Source: a virus
DNA: 30,226 nucleotides
Reading direction: 5' to 3' (one strand)
IMG/VR virus record: IMGVR_UViG_3300017613_000880
Location: 1-30,226 of that record
Of this stretch, positions 21,079 through 28,078 are shown piece by piece (the first letter of the stretch is position 1; each line of letters starts with the position of its first letter). The notes under the pieces were generated by a model that worked only from the letters and a program-made list of their open reading frames with translations, had not been told where the DNA came from and searched no databases. A program made the position numbers and the translations under genes.

Positions 21079-21086
21079 TAATTTTA
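21079..21086 (+). promoter_or_regulatory. Promoter-like box TAATTTTA
   Basis: TAATTTTA overlaps the region just after the Stealth-like stop and lies 38 nt before ATG 21125. It is identical to the box at 2218 and, like it, is followed 8-9 nt later by TCGG, suggesting the two share a start region. No clear -33 element. Confidence 0.4.
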
Positions 21087-21124
21087 CTTGATATTTCGGT
21101 ACTTAATAAAGTAAAGCCCAAACG

Positions 21125-22210
21125 ATGCGTAGATTAGTAAGAGCACCAAAACCACCAAAAATAGGTTCTTCAGTTAAATTAACTGAGAACGGTAGTAAGT
21201 TAAAGGTAATTAGTACACAAAGAATGTTTGCTAGCCCACTTCATGCTATTACTGTGCAGGACGAAGATGGTGTAATTAAAAGATATTCACAAGACCAATT
21301 ATTTAGAAAGTCAGAAGAAACAGACCTTGAGAAGGCTGCCGAGATAGGGACAGTTAATGCTCATGGTAAGGTTAAGACTGCGAATGGTTGGGTTTATCAG
21401 AAGAAAGGAAATACAGCAAAAGATAAGAAAGAAGCAGGTGCCGCAGATAAGCAAGAGAGAGCATCTAGAGCCAGAAAGGCATATGAGGCAGCAAAGGAAA
21501 AGGGTGATAAGAAGGGAATGGAAAAACACGCAGCCGCTCTTGATAAGATGAAGGCTGAGAAGAAAGAATCTAAAGCTGAGGGCTCTGGTGAGAAGAAAGG
21601 GGGTGGAGGTGCCTCAAATAAAACAAGGTCAGGGAAAGAAATTAAAGACAATTTAGGCGGGAACACTAGAGGCGTTGCAGACTTCTCAAGTGAGGACCAC
21701 CAAGATGCAGTAAAGTATTTCAAGGAAAAGAAGAAGCAGGTAGAGGCGGAAGCGGCGTCTCTCGATAAAGGAAAAAAGAAAGATGCAGCTAATCTCAGGG
21801 CGTATAGCGCAGGCAAGAAAATAGAGAGCCATGAAAAGGCGGCTAAGGACAAGGCTGGGAAGAAAGAAGATAAGCCTAAAAGAAAAACTCAGGCTGAGAA
21901 GCTAAAAGAGACTTGGGGTGAGAAGAAAAAGAAAAAATCCAACGAGTATAGCCCCAAAGAAAAGAAAGCTAAGTTAAAAGAAGCTCACGCAGCAATGGAA
22001 ACTGCTAGAGAAAAGATAAAGAAGCATGAAGGTAAGATTGAATACCTTAAGGGGTCGAAAGAAAAAGCGGCATATGCTCATGAAATAAAGGCAGAAAAGA
22101 AAAAATTAGCAGAAGCTAAAAAAGAACTAACGGCATCTATTAAAGAGGCTGGCAGGTTCATAATAAGAAAATCGCTCGATGAGTGTTTCGATATTTTAAA
22201 ATCAGAATAA
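21125..22210 (+). CDS. Lysine-rich tagged virion-type protein (361 aa)
   Basis: Residues 12-60 form an SH3-like unit (VKLTENGSKLKV, then LHAITVQDEDGVIKRYS) related to one in the 969-aa protein. Residues 74-95 are the third copy of the beta tag (GKVKTANGWVYQKKG), preceded by DLEKAAEIG. A linker with TRSGKEI and DFSSEDHQDAVKYF follows; it resembles short repeats I associate with Bacteroidota phage virion proteins. From about 230 on the chain is Lys/Ala/Glu-rich with a coiled coil (280-345) and ends KSLDECFDILKSE, like the portal end KSWDILNEN. Very high pI suggests DNA contact inside the head. The stop directly abuts the next ATG. Function unproven. Confidence 0.7.
   Translation: MRRLVRAPKPPKIGSSVKLTENGSKLKVISTQRMFASPLHAITVQDEDGVIKRYSQDQLFRKSEETDLEKAAEIGTVNAHGKVKTANGWVYQKKGNTAKDKKEAGAADKQERASRARKAYEAAKEKGDKKGMEKHAAALDKMKAEKKESKAEGSGEKKGGGGASNKTRSGKEIKDNLGGNTRGVADFSSEDHQDAVKYFKEKKKQVEAEAASLDKGKKKDAANLRAYSAGKKIESHEKAAKDKAGKKEDKPKRKTQAEKLKETWGEKKKKKSNEYSPKEKKAKLKEAHAAMETAREKIKKHEGKIEYLKGSKEKAAYAHEIKAEKKKLAEAKKELTASIKEAGRFIIRKSLDECFDILKSE
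21344..21409 (+). repeat. Coding repeat: beta tag, copy 3
   Basis: Encodes residues 74-95 of the lysine-rich protein with GKVKTANGWVYQKKG. It shares 19 of 22 residues with copy 1 and 18 of 22 with copy 2, located 14 kb away in a different gene, with many synonymous differences. Confidence 0.85.
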
Positions 22211-24268
22211 ATGTTCCAAGAATTTATTAATAAAACAAGAGATATTTTTAGCCCAAAGATGAAAATCTTAAACAATGACGGAGAGAATATCGATACTTCT
22301 AATGTAAAGGAGTTAAGGAAAGGTGAATTAGTAGAGTTTATTTCCTCTCTAGAGGCAGATAAAGAAACCCAAAAGAAAGTTCTTGACAATTTAGATGACC
22401 TTAAAAAGTCATTCTCTAAAGAATTTCATGATGAAGTAGAGGATATAGCTTTAGGTAAAATAATCGACATTGATAATGCATTAGAAAAAGCTAGAAAAGG
22501 TTTAGCCGATTTAAAAGAGAAATTCGCAGATGCTATCATATATAATAACAAAGGACAAATACTATTCTTGAGAAGAAAGAACAGTTCATCATTTGCGCCA
22601 GGAGTATTAGGATTGCCAGGTGGTCATATAGACCCAGGAGAGGATGCTGAGACAGCTGCAAAGAGAGAGCTATTAGAAGAAACTAACCTAAAGGCAATTA
22701 ATTGTATTCCTTTCGGAGAATTTAATGACGATGAGAAAGAGATATCATATTTCTACATGGAAGTGGAGAAAGATGGGTTAATCATATTAGAAGCATCAGA
22801 GCACGGAAATCTTGAATGGAAATACTTAAATGACTTATGTCCAAAAGATTCGATTCCTGGATTAAAGGAAAAGCTAGTAGAAATGCTAGACCCAATTAAA
22901 CATTCAATTGGTGTAATAAAGAAAGGGTTTGATGAAGGGATAGTATCAGAGGAACAATATTTAGAGGCTTTATCCAAAGCTGCAGCCTCAATAGGGGAAG
23001 TAAGAGAATGGAGTGGTCAGAAGATGAAGAAGGAAGCTAATGGGTGGGTTCCTGTAAAGGGAGATGCTAAAGGTGGAAAGGAAGAAGAAGAGAAAGACCC
23101 AAGAGCAAAGAAAGACGATAAGAAGAAACAAAAGAAAGATAAAGGGCCTGAGGAAGAAAAAGAGCCTGCTACTCCAGAGCAATTAGGAATGCATGCTAAG
23201 AACACTGATAGTGATACATTAAGAGCTACAGCAGAAAACCCAAACGCAGAGCCTGCACTACAACAAGCGGCACAAGCTGAGTTAAGTGAAAGAGGTGAGA
23301 AGCCTTCTGTTAAACAAAGATTAAAAGAGAAAGCAAAAGATTGGCATGCGAAACAAGTAGAGTTTTACCAATCTGGAGCGCTAGATGCTGGAAGTGAGGA
23401 TAGAAAGGGGTTAAAAGGATTCCTTGCTAAAAAGAAAGACGGTATCATTGCTGCTGTAAAAGATGAAATACACGAGTTCAAAGAAACGGGTAGTGGATTA
23501 AAGAAGTTTTTCTCAGGAAACAAATCTGAGATTACAGCGCACGAAAAGAAAGCGATGAAGACAATAGCAATACACTTAGGTGTGGTTATTGGGGGTATGG
23601 CATTAACAGGTGGATTATCTGGATTGGCTAGTAAAGGAGCGGGTGCGTTAGCAAAAGGGATTGTAGCACATTACTTTGAGCATGCAGGTATCATGAGATT
23701 AGGTCACGTACTAGCGTTTGCGAAAGCAGAAGATGGAGAGAAAATGTCCGAAGAAGAGTTCGAAAAGATACTAGGTGAGTTAATAGATAACATACTAGAA
23801 CACATTGAATCAGGGAATATTAGTGAAGATGATTGGATGGCTATGGGTGATTCTTCTAGCGGAGACTTTGACACAGTGCATAGTATAGATGAAGAAGGAG
23901 AAGGCGAAGAAGAAGAAGGAATGGAAGAAGAAGGTGCTGAGGGAGAAGAAAAAGAAGAGGGTGAAGAGAGTGAAGAAAAAGAGGTGTCCAAAGAGGCTCC
24001 GACACCAGAAGAACACGAAGAAGGTGCTGAAGAGGATAAAGAAGGTGCTTTTGATAATGAAGGTGAAAAAGAAGAGGTAAGTGAAGAAGATGACATCGAA
24101 GCTCAAATGAAAGCTCACGGAGAACATTATGATGAGGCACATATGGAGAAGATGAAAACGTATATGGAAGCAGGTGCGGATTTCAATGAAGCTCACCAAG
24201 CAGCCCTTGAAGAAGAAGAAGAAGAGGGTTCTGAAGATAAAAAAGAAGATAAAAAAGAAGATAAATAG
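22211..24268 (+). CDS. Nudix hydrolase fused to a tagged, acidic scaffold-like protein (685 aa)
   Basis: Residues 115-230 are a Nudix domain: Nudix box G138, E144, R152-E153 and E156-E157, in GGHIDPGEDA and AAKRELLEETNL, with N159 in place of the usual glycine. Nudix enzymes cleave nucleoside diphosphates linked to another group (NADH, ADP-ribose, caps). Residues 236-285 combine a helical tag (GFDEGIVSEEQYLEALSKA) with a divergent beta tag (IGEVREWSGQKMKKEANGWV). Residues 320-363 resemble a HEAT-like helix pair (HAKNTDSDTLRATAENPN). Residues 450-483 (HLGVVIGGMALTGGLSGLA) are hydrophobic. Residues 540-685 are acidic with a closing helical segment. It probably lies inside the head or acts in assembly; the Nudix part could act on host metabolites after ejection. 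No overlap, zero spacing with the gene before. Confidence 0.8.
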   Translation: MFQEFINKTRDIFSPKMKILNNDGENIDTSNVKELRKGELVEFISSLEADKETQKKVLDNLDDLKKSFSKEFHDEVEDIALGKIIDIDNALEKARKGLADLKEKFADAIIYNNKGQILFLRRKNSSSFAPGVLGLPGGHIDPGEDAETAAKRELLEETNLKAINCIPFGEFNDDEKEISYFYMEVEKDGLIILEASEHGNLEWKYLNDLCPKDSIPGLKEKLVEMLDPIKHSIGVIKKGFDEGIVSEEQYLEALSKAAASIGEVREWSGQKMKKEANGWVPVKGDAKGGKEEEEKDPRAKKDDKKKQKKDKGPEEEKEPATPEQLGMHAKNTDSDTLRATAENPNAEPALQQAAQAELSERGEKPSVKQRLKEKAKDWHAKQVEFYQSGALDAGSEDRKGLKGFLAKKKDGIIAAVKDEIHEFKETGSGLKKFFSGNKSEITAHEKKAMKTIAIHLGVVIGGMALTGGLSGLASKGAGALAKGIVAHYFEHAGIMRLGHVLAFAKAEDGEKMSEEEFEKILGELIDNILEHIESGNISEDDWMAMGDSSSGDFDTVHSIDEEGEGEEEEGMEEEGAEGEEKEEGEESEEKEVSKEAPTPEEHEEGAEEDKEGAFDNEGEKEEVSEEDDIEAQMKAHGEHYDEAHMEKMKTYMEAGADFNEAHQAALEEEEEEGSEDKKEDKKEDK
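23889..24268 (+). repeat. GAA/GAG-rich low-complexity coding tract
   Basis: This stretch encodes the acidic end of the Nudix protein, dominated by GAA and GAG codons, and it closes with GAAGATAAAAAAGAAGATAA-type repeats. The long open frames on the other strand and in other frames here are by-products of this composition. Confidence 0.8.
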
Positions 24269-24293
24269 GGTATATTAAATAAAAACAATTACA

Positions 24294-25883
24294 ATGCAAG
24301 ACATTCAAGAAGACAACTTTAAGTTCTTTCTACCTGTAGATATAGAAAAGGGTACTAATGGTAAGGGGAATAAGGTTTACAAGATTAGTGGTCAAGCATC
24401 TAAGCAGAGAAGAGATTCACAAGGTGAAACAATGAGTCTTGCTGGAATGGATGTTAGTAACCTAAAGGTTATAAACTGGAATCATAAATCAAAAGACAAC
24501 CCTGATGCTTATATAGGGGAAGTACATAGTGTTAGCTTTAAAGATGATGAGATGCACTTTAAAGGAGAGTTATTTCCTGAGATGCCAATGGCTAAGGGGT
24601 GTATCAATTTGATGAAGGCTTTAAAGAAGAGAGGAAAGCAATTAGGAATCTCTATTGAAGGTAGTGTTGTAGAAAGAGGAAGTACTAACCCACAAGACCC
24701 TGCTTATGGTACAGTAACCAAAAGTAGATTAACTGCATTAGCAGTAACACCTAATCCAATTAATAGCGATACATACGCTGAATTGGTTGAGAAGGGATTT
24801 ACTACTTCTAATATATGGGAATTTGATGCTGAGACAGAAGTGATAATGAAGTCGTATGAGAATGGGGAGCTAGAGAAAGCCTTTACAGCTGAAGCTAACC
24901 AAGACTTAGCGAAAGAAGATGTAGAGGGACCTAAGAACAAAAAGGGTAACGAAAAAGAGGAAAAAGAGGAGGAAGATAAACAGAGTTTATCAAATAAAGT
25001 ATCTAAGGGGGATGTGTACGAAAGAATATTTGACTATTTTTATGACATAGATATTAAGAAAGCTAAAACAATTTATAACTTAATCGAAAAAATTACAACA
25101 ATGGCAGATAAAAAAGAAATTACTAACGAAGAAATCAGCAAAGCATTTTCTATTTTAGAAGGTTCTCCAATCGAGGAAGTTGTTGAAAAAAGCGAACAAG
25201 AAATTGAAGCGGATGCTGATTACGCTAAAATGGTATCTAAAGCAACAGATATTGTAAAGGGAATGGTTACAGCTGGATTAGAAGGTGAAGAGGTTGTAGA
25301 TGCAATGATTGAAAAAGGTTTCGGTCAAAAAGTTATCGATGAGGCAGTTGTTGCAAGTAAGGAAACAACATCAGCTCCTGTTATTGTAAATAATAATGAA
25401 GAAGTGTTGAAGGCGTTAGAGATATCTAACATCAACATCAACAAAAAATTCAGCGCAATTGCTGATATATATAAGTCACAGTCAGAGCAGTTAGGGGAAA
25501 TCCAAACTGAGAACGCTGAATTGAGAGAGGACTTAGAAAAGTCTGCTGAGATTATTACTAGTTTAAATGACACTATTAATAGTTTCGCTAAGAAGCCAGG
25601 TCAAAGACGTTCAGTAACTAAGTTTTCTGATAAAAACTTTGAAGGGAACGAAGGTCAGGCAATTCAAAAAAGCGAAGGGTCATCAAATAAAGGATATGAC
25701 TTATCTAACTTTGACCAGAGAAAAGCTTTAGTAGCTCGATTAACTGAAGAGAGTGGAATTAATAAAGGTGCAGGTTATGACCAAGAGTTAATCACAATTG
25801 CTCAACATGTTGAGATTGCTAAAGGAGTAGATGATAAAAGCCTAGGGAGATTAAATGCAATGGGTATTGAAATCTTAGGGTAA
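24294..25883 (+). CDS. Prohead protease fused to scaffold (529 aa)
   Basis: Residues 1-160 form an assemblin-like serine protease of the HK97/T4 prohead type: KISGQASKQRRDSQGETM, catalytic H64 in NWNHKSKD, Asp/Glu-rich IGEVHSVSFKDDEMHFKGEL, and nucleophile S120 in LGISIEGSV. Such enzymes mature the head by cutting scaffold, protease and other head proteins. A hinge (200-250, KKGNEKEEKEEED) leads to a scaffold half (270-529) with coiled coils (LGEIQTENAELREDLEKSA). M270 probably is a second start (see 25101). The arrangement parallels lambda C/Nu3. It precedes the major capsid gene, as expected, with an A-rich start (AACAATTACAATG). Confidence 0.9.
   Translation: MQDIQEDNFKFFLPVDIEKGTNGKGNKVYKISGQASKQRRDSQGETMSLAGMDVSNLKVINWNHKSKDNPDAYIGEVHSVSFKDDEMHFKGELFPEMPMAKGCINLMKALKKRGKQLGISIEGSVVERGSTNPQDPAYGTVTKSRLTALAVTPNPINSDTYAELVEKGFTTSNIWEFDAETEVIMKSYENGELEKAFTAEANQDLAKEDVEGPKNKKGNEKEEKEEEDKQSLSNKVSKGDVYERIFDYFYDIDIKKAKTIYNLIEKITTMADKKEITNEEISKAFSILEGSPIEEVVEKSEQEIEADADYAKMVSKATDIVKGMVTAGLEGEEVVDAMIEKGFGQKVIDEAVVASKETTSAPVIVNNNEEVLKALEISNININKKFSAIADIYKSQSEQLGEIQTENAELREDLEKSAEIITSLNDTINSFAKKPGQRRSVTKFSDKNFEGNEGQAIQKSEGSSNKGYDLSNFDQRKALVARLTEESGINKGAGYDQELITIAQHVEIAKGVDDKSLGRLNAMGIEILG
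25101..25883 (+). CDS. Scaffold protein from an internal in-frame start (260 aa)
   Basis: Inside the protease-scaffold gene, ATG 25101 (codon 270) is preceded by AAAAAATTACAACA, almost the same as AAAAACAATTACA before ATG 24294. The protein from there (MADKKEITNEEISKAFSILE) is a coherent helical scaffold. Codon choice also shifts at this point. As in lambda (C and Nu3), the scaffold could be made in excess from the internal start while the full-length form supplies the protease. Inference from sequence context; N-terminal data would settle it. Confidence 0.55.
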   Translation: MADKKEITNEEISKAFSILEGSPIEEVVEKSEQEIEADADYAKMVSKATDIVKGMVTAGLEGEEVVDAMIEKGFGQKVIDEAVVASKETTSAPVIVNNNEEVLKALEISNININKKFSAIADIYKSQSEQLGEIQTENAELREDLEKSAEIITSLNDTINSFAKKPGQRRSVTKFSDKNFEGNEGQAIQKSEGSSNKGYDLSNFDQRKALVARLTEESGINKGAGYDQELITIAQHVEIAKGVDDKSLGRLNAMGIEILG

Positions 25884-25902
25884 GATATATAATAATCGGA
25901 AA

Positions 25903-25923
25903 ATCGGGAATTGATAAATAATA
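25903..25923 (+). repeat. Short leader repeat, copy 2
   Basis: Related to 9089-9108 with the shared parts ATCGGGA and AAATAATA. It is 26 nt before the major capsid ATG. A second ATCGG lies just upstream at 25894-25898. This may mark a transcript start or processing site that boosts capsid expression. Confidence 0.4.
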
Positions 25924-25949
25924 TAACAATAAAAAAAATTTTTTAAGCA

Positions 25950-27428
25950 ATGGAAGGATTAGAAGGAAATGGTTTCTTAGGAGGTCAAGATGAAGGTGTG
26001 CAAGAGCTATTAAAAGCGATGCAAGCTGGTCAAGTTACAGGTAGAGATACTGCTGACCAATCACTTTCTTATGAGCCCTTAAAGGCCGAGTCGTTAGAAA
26101 CGACTTTAAAAGTATTAGAGGCAAGACAAAAAGACATCCGTCTTTTAAATGCAATGCCTAAGTTAACAGCTTACAACACTGTAGAGGAATTCTTACAGTT
26201 AGATAGCTACGGTAGTGAACGTGGAGGTTTCTACAATGAAGGGGAACTTTCAGATGTTGAAGATTCTTCTTACATCAGACGTTCAGAATTAATCAAGTAC
26301 TTACAAGTAACTGGAGAAGTTACAATGCAAGCACAAATGGTTCGTTCTTTCGTTGACGCTATGCGTAAAGAAGTTGAAAACAAAGTAATGTGGTTAAACA
26401 AAAGAGCTAACAGATATATGTCATCTGGAAACTCTTCTCACGTTTCTCAAGAATGGAATGGGTTATATGCTCAGCACCAATCAGTAGGAGCAGGTGGTGG
26501 TTTCTTATGGGCTACTTTAGAAGATTACTTTAACTCTAACGTTGTAATCGATATGAGAGGTGCTTCAGTTAAGCAAGAAGATATCGAGGAAGCAGCAGTA
26601 AGAATCGATGCTAACTTCGGTAACGTATCTGATTTCTTTGCTCCAACAACAGTTATCTCTGCAGTATCAAGAGACTTCTTCAATGACCAAAGAATTATGT
26701 TGAACGCTAACAGCGAAAGTGCTTACACAGGTAAGATTGGAACTGTTGCGAAATCAATTTCTACTTCTTTAGGAGATGTAACTTTACAGCCAGATAAATT
26801 CATGAAGCATGAACATGCAGATGGAAGATTGTTAGTAGGTGGTGCTTCTTCAGCAAAAGCTCCTAACGCTCCTGTTACAGGTGGTGCTCCAGCATTAGCA
26901 GTTGACCCATTAGCTAAGTTTGTTGCTGCTGAGGCAGGAACGGTTTATTATGCTGTATCAGCTATTAACAGATATGGTGAGTCAAGTATGACATTATTAG
27001 ATGCAGCTGCAGTGACAGTTACAGTTGGTAGTGCAATTGATTTAACATTTACTTCTGGTGGTGGTGCTATTCCGGCAACTGCGTATAGAATTTACAGAAC
27101 AGTAGTTACAGCAGCAGGTGTTGCAACTAACGAAAGATTCTGGCCTCTATATACTGTAAGTGCTGCTGAATTAGCTGCAGGTCACGATGGTGGTGCAGCA
27201 GGTGTAATCAGAGACAGAGGTAGATTCATGCCAAACACTGAGCAAGGATTTATTACTGAAATGATTGACGATGTATTGTCATACAAGCAATTAGCTCCAG
27301 TTAGTAAATTAGATTTAGCTGTTATCTCTATGAGTAAGAGATTCATTTCTTTCTGCTTCGCAACTCCACAGTTGTATGCTCCAAAGAAAATGGTTAGATT
27401 CATTAACTGTAGTAAGACACTGAACTAA
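25950..27428 (+). CDS. Major capsid protein with Ig/FN3-like insertion (492 aa)
   Basis: The chain shows the order of HK97-fold capsid proteins: an N-terminal arm, ARQKDIRLLNAMPKLTAYNT, a spine-helix region IRRSELIKYLQVTGEVTMQA, FVDAMRKEVENKVMWLNKRA, and the A-domain core DFFAPTTVISAVSRDFFNDQ. Between about residues 305 and 410 sits an inserted Ig/FN3-like domain (GTVYYAVSAINRYGESS, then AYRIYRTVV), and the capsid fold resumes with TEMIDDVLSYKQLAPVSKLDLA. The gene uses CGT arginine codons five times, unlike the AGA-rich neighbours, as expected of the most highly expressed gene. It is flanked by a leader repeat and a strong terminator. Confidence 0.9.
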   Translation: MEGLEGNGFLGGQDEGVQELLKAMQAGQVTGRDTADQSLSYEPLKAESLETTLKVLEARQKDIRLLNAMPKLTAYNTVEEFLQLDSYGSERGGFYNEGELSDVEDSSYIRRSELIKYLQVTGEVTMQAQMVRSFVDAMRKEVENKVMWLNKRANRYMSSGNSSHVSQEWNGLYAQHQSVGAGGGFLWATLEDYFNSNVVIDMRGASVKQEDIEEAAVRIDANFGNVSDFFAPTTVISAVSRDFFNDQRIMLNANSESAYTGKIGTVAKSISTSLGDVTLQPDKFMKHEHADGRLLVGGASSAKAPNAPVTGGAPALAVDPLAKFVAAEAGTVYYAVSAINRYGESSMTLLDAAAVTVTVGSAIDLTFTSGGGAIPATAYRIYRTVVTAAGVATNERFWPLYTVSAAELAAGHDGGAAGVIRDRGRFMPNTEQGFITEMIDDVLSYKQLAPVSKLDLAVISMSKRFISFCFATPQLYAPKKMVRFINCSKTLN

Positions 27429-27450
27429 CAGAGTTTAAGTAAGTATATTG

Positions 27451-27482
27451 AAAGAGCCTAATTAAATTAGGCTCTTTTTTTT
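27451..27482 (+). terminator. Rho-independent terminator after capsid gene
   Basis: AAAGAGCCTAA (27451-27461) pairs perfectly with TTAGGCTCTTT (27467-27477) around a 5-nt loop, and a T-run follows to 27482. It stands 22 nt after the capsid stop and separates the capsid from the neck genes. Confidence 0.9.
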
Positions 27483-27501
27483 GTTGTATGAATTAATTCC
27501 T

Positions 27502-27509
27502 TAAATTTA
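27502..27509 (+). promoter_or_regulatory. Promoter-like box TAAATTTA
   Basis: Located just after the terminator and 35 nt before ATG 27545. A TTG at 27481-27483 lies 18 nt upstream, the best -33/-7 pair of the window by Bacteroidota rules. A promoter is expected here because the terminator would stop read-through. Confidence 0.5.
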
Positions 27510-27544
27510 TAGTCTAAATTATTAATTAATCAAAAAGTAGGAAA

Positions 27545-28078
27545 ATGACAAAAATCAAATCGTTAAATCCTGGATGGGCTAATAGAGCAATCATTATGCC
27601 AATCGTAGGTAAAGTAGAATTCAATGACAAATGCATAACTGAAGTGAAGGATGCTAAGGTAGCTAAAGAATTAGTTGCAATCGAATCTCTTAAGTTAGAG
27701 TTAGTTGGTTCTGGTGGTTCAAGGGGTAATAAGGCTGTAAAGGACATGAATAAGTCTGAGCTAGTTGCCAAAGTAGTTGAAATGAATAGAGATGGTGGTG
27801 AAGACCTTTCTGACAAGAATAAGGGCGAGCTAGTTGCCATTATAGAGATGTCAGAGGAAGATTTTGCTGCTTTAACTGAAGAAGTGGAAGAAGTAGTGGA
27901 AGATGAAGAAACAGAAGATGACACACCTTTATCTAAAGAAGAGAAGATTGAATATATCAACTCTTTAGATAAGATGTCAGAATTAAAAGAACTTGCTGCA
28001 GGCTTCCCAGAAGGGGAATGGAAGTCAATCAACAGCAAAGCTAAATTAAAAGATTACTTGATTAAAAACGTAGACTAA
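27545..28078 (+). CDS. SAP/HeH-like helical repeat protein following the capsid (177 aa)
   Basis: An N-terminal beta-like unit (WANRAIIMPIVGKVEFNDKC) is followed by three short helix-extension-helix-like segments: MNKSELVAKVVEM (68-80), KNKGELVAIIEM (91-102), and a C-terminal one with MSELKELAAGF (144-154) and SKAKLKDYLIKN (164-175). An acidic linker separates the second and third. HeH/SAP/Rho_N-like segments bind DNA or proteins and occur in small proteins next to phage capsid genes. The stop overlaps the next start by 1 nt. A head-completion or DNA-tethering role is possible, but unproven. Confidence 0.65.
   Translation: MTKIKSLNPGWANRAIIMPIVGKVEFNDKCITEVKDAKVAKELVAIESLKLELVGSGGSRGNKAVKDMNKSELVAKVVEMNRDGGEDLSDKNKGELVAIIEMSEEDFAALTEEVEEVVEDEETEDDTPLSKEEKIEYINSLDKMSELKELAAGFPEGEWKSINSKAKLKDYLIKNVD

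Noticed and set aside
23704-24199. Several overlapping minus-strand frames rich in Ser, Leu or Phe
   Set aside because: They are the three antisense readings of the GAA/GAG-rich tract of the Nudix protein.
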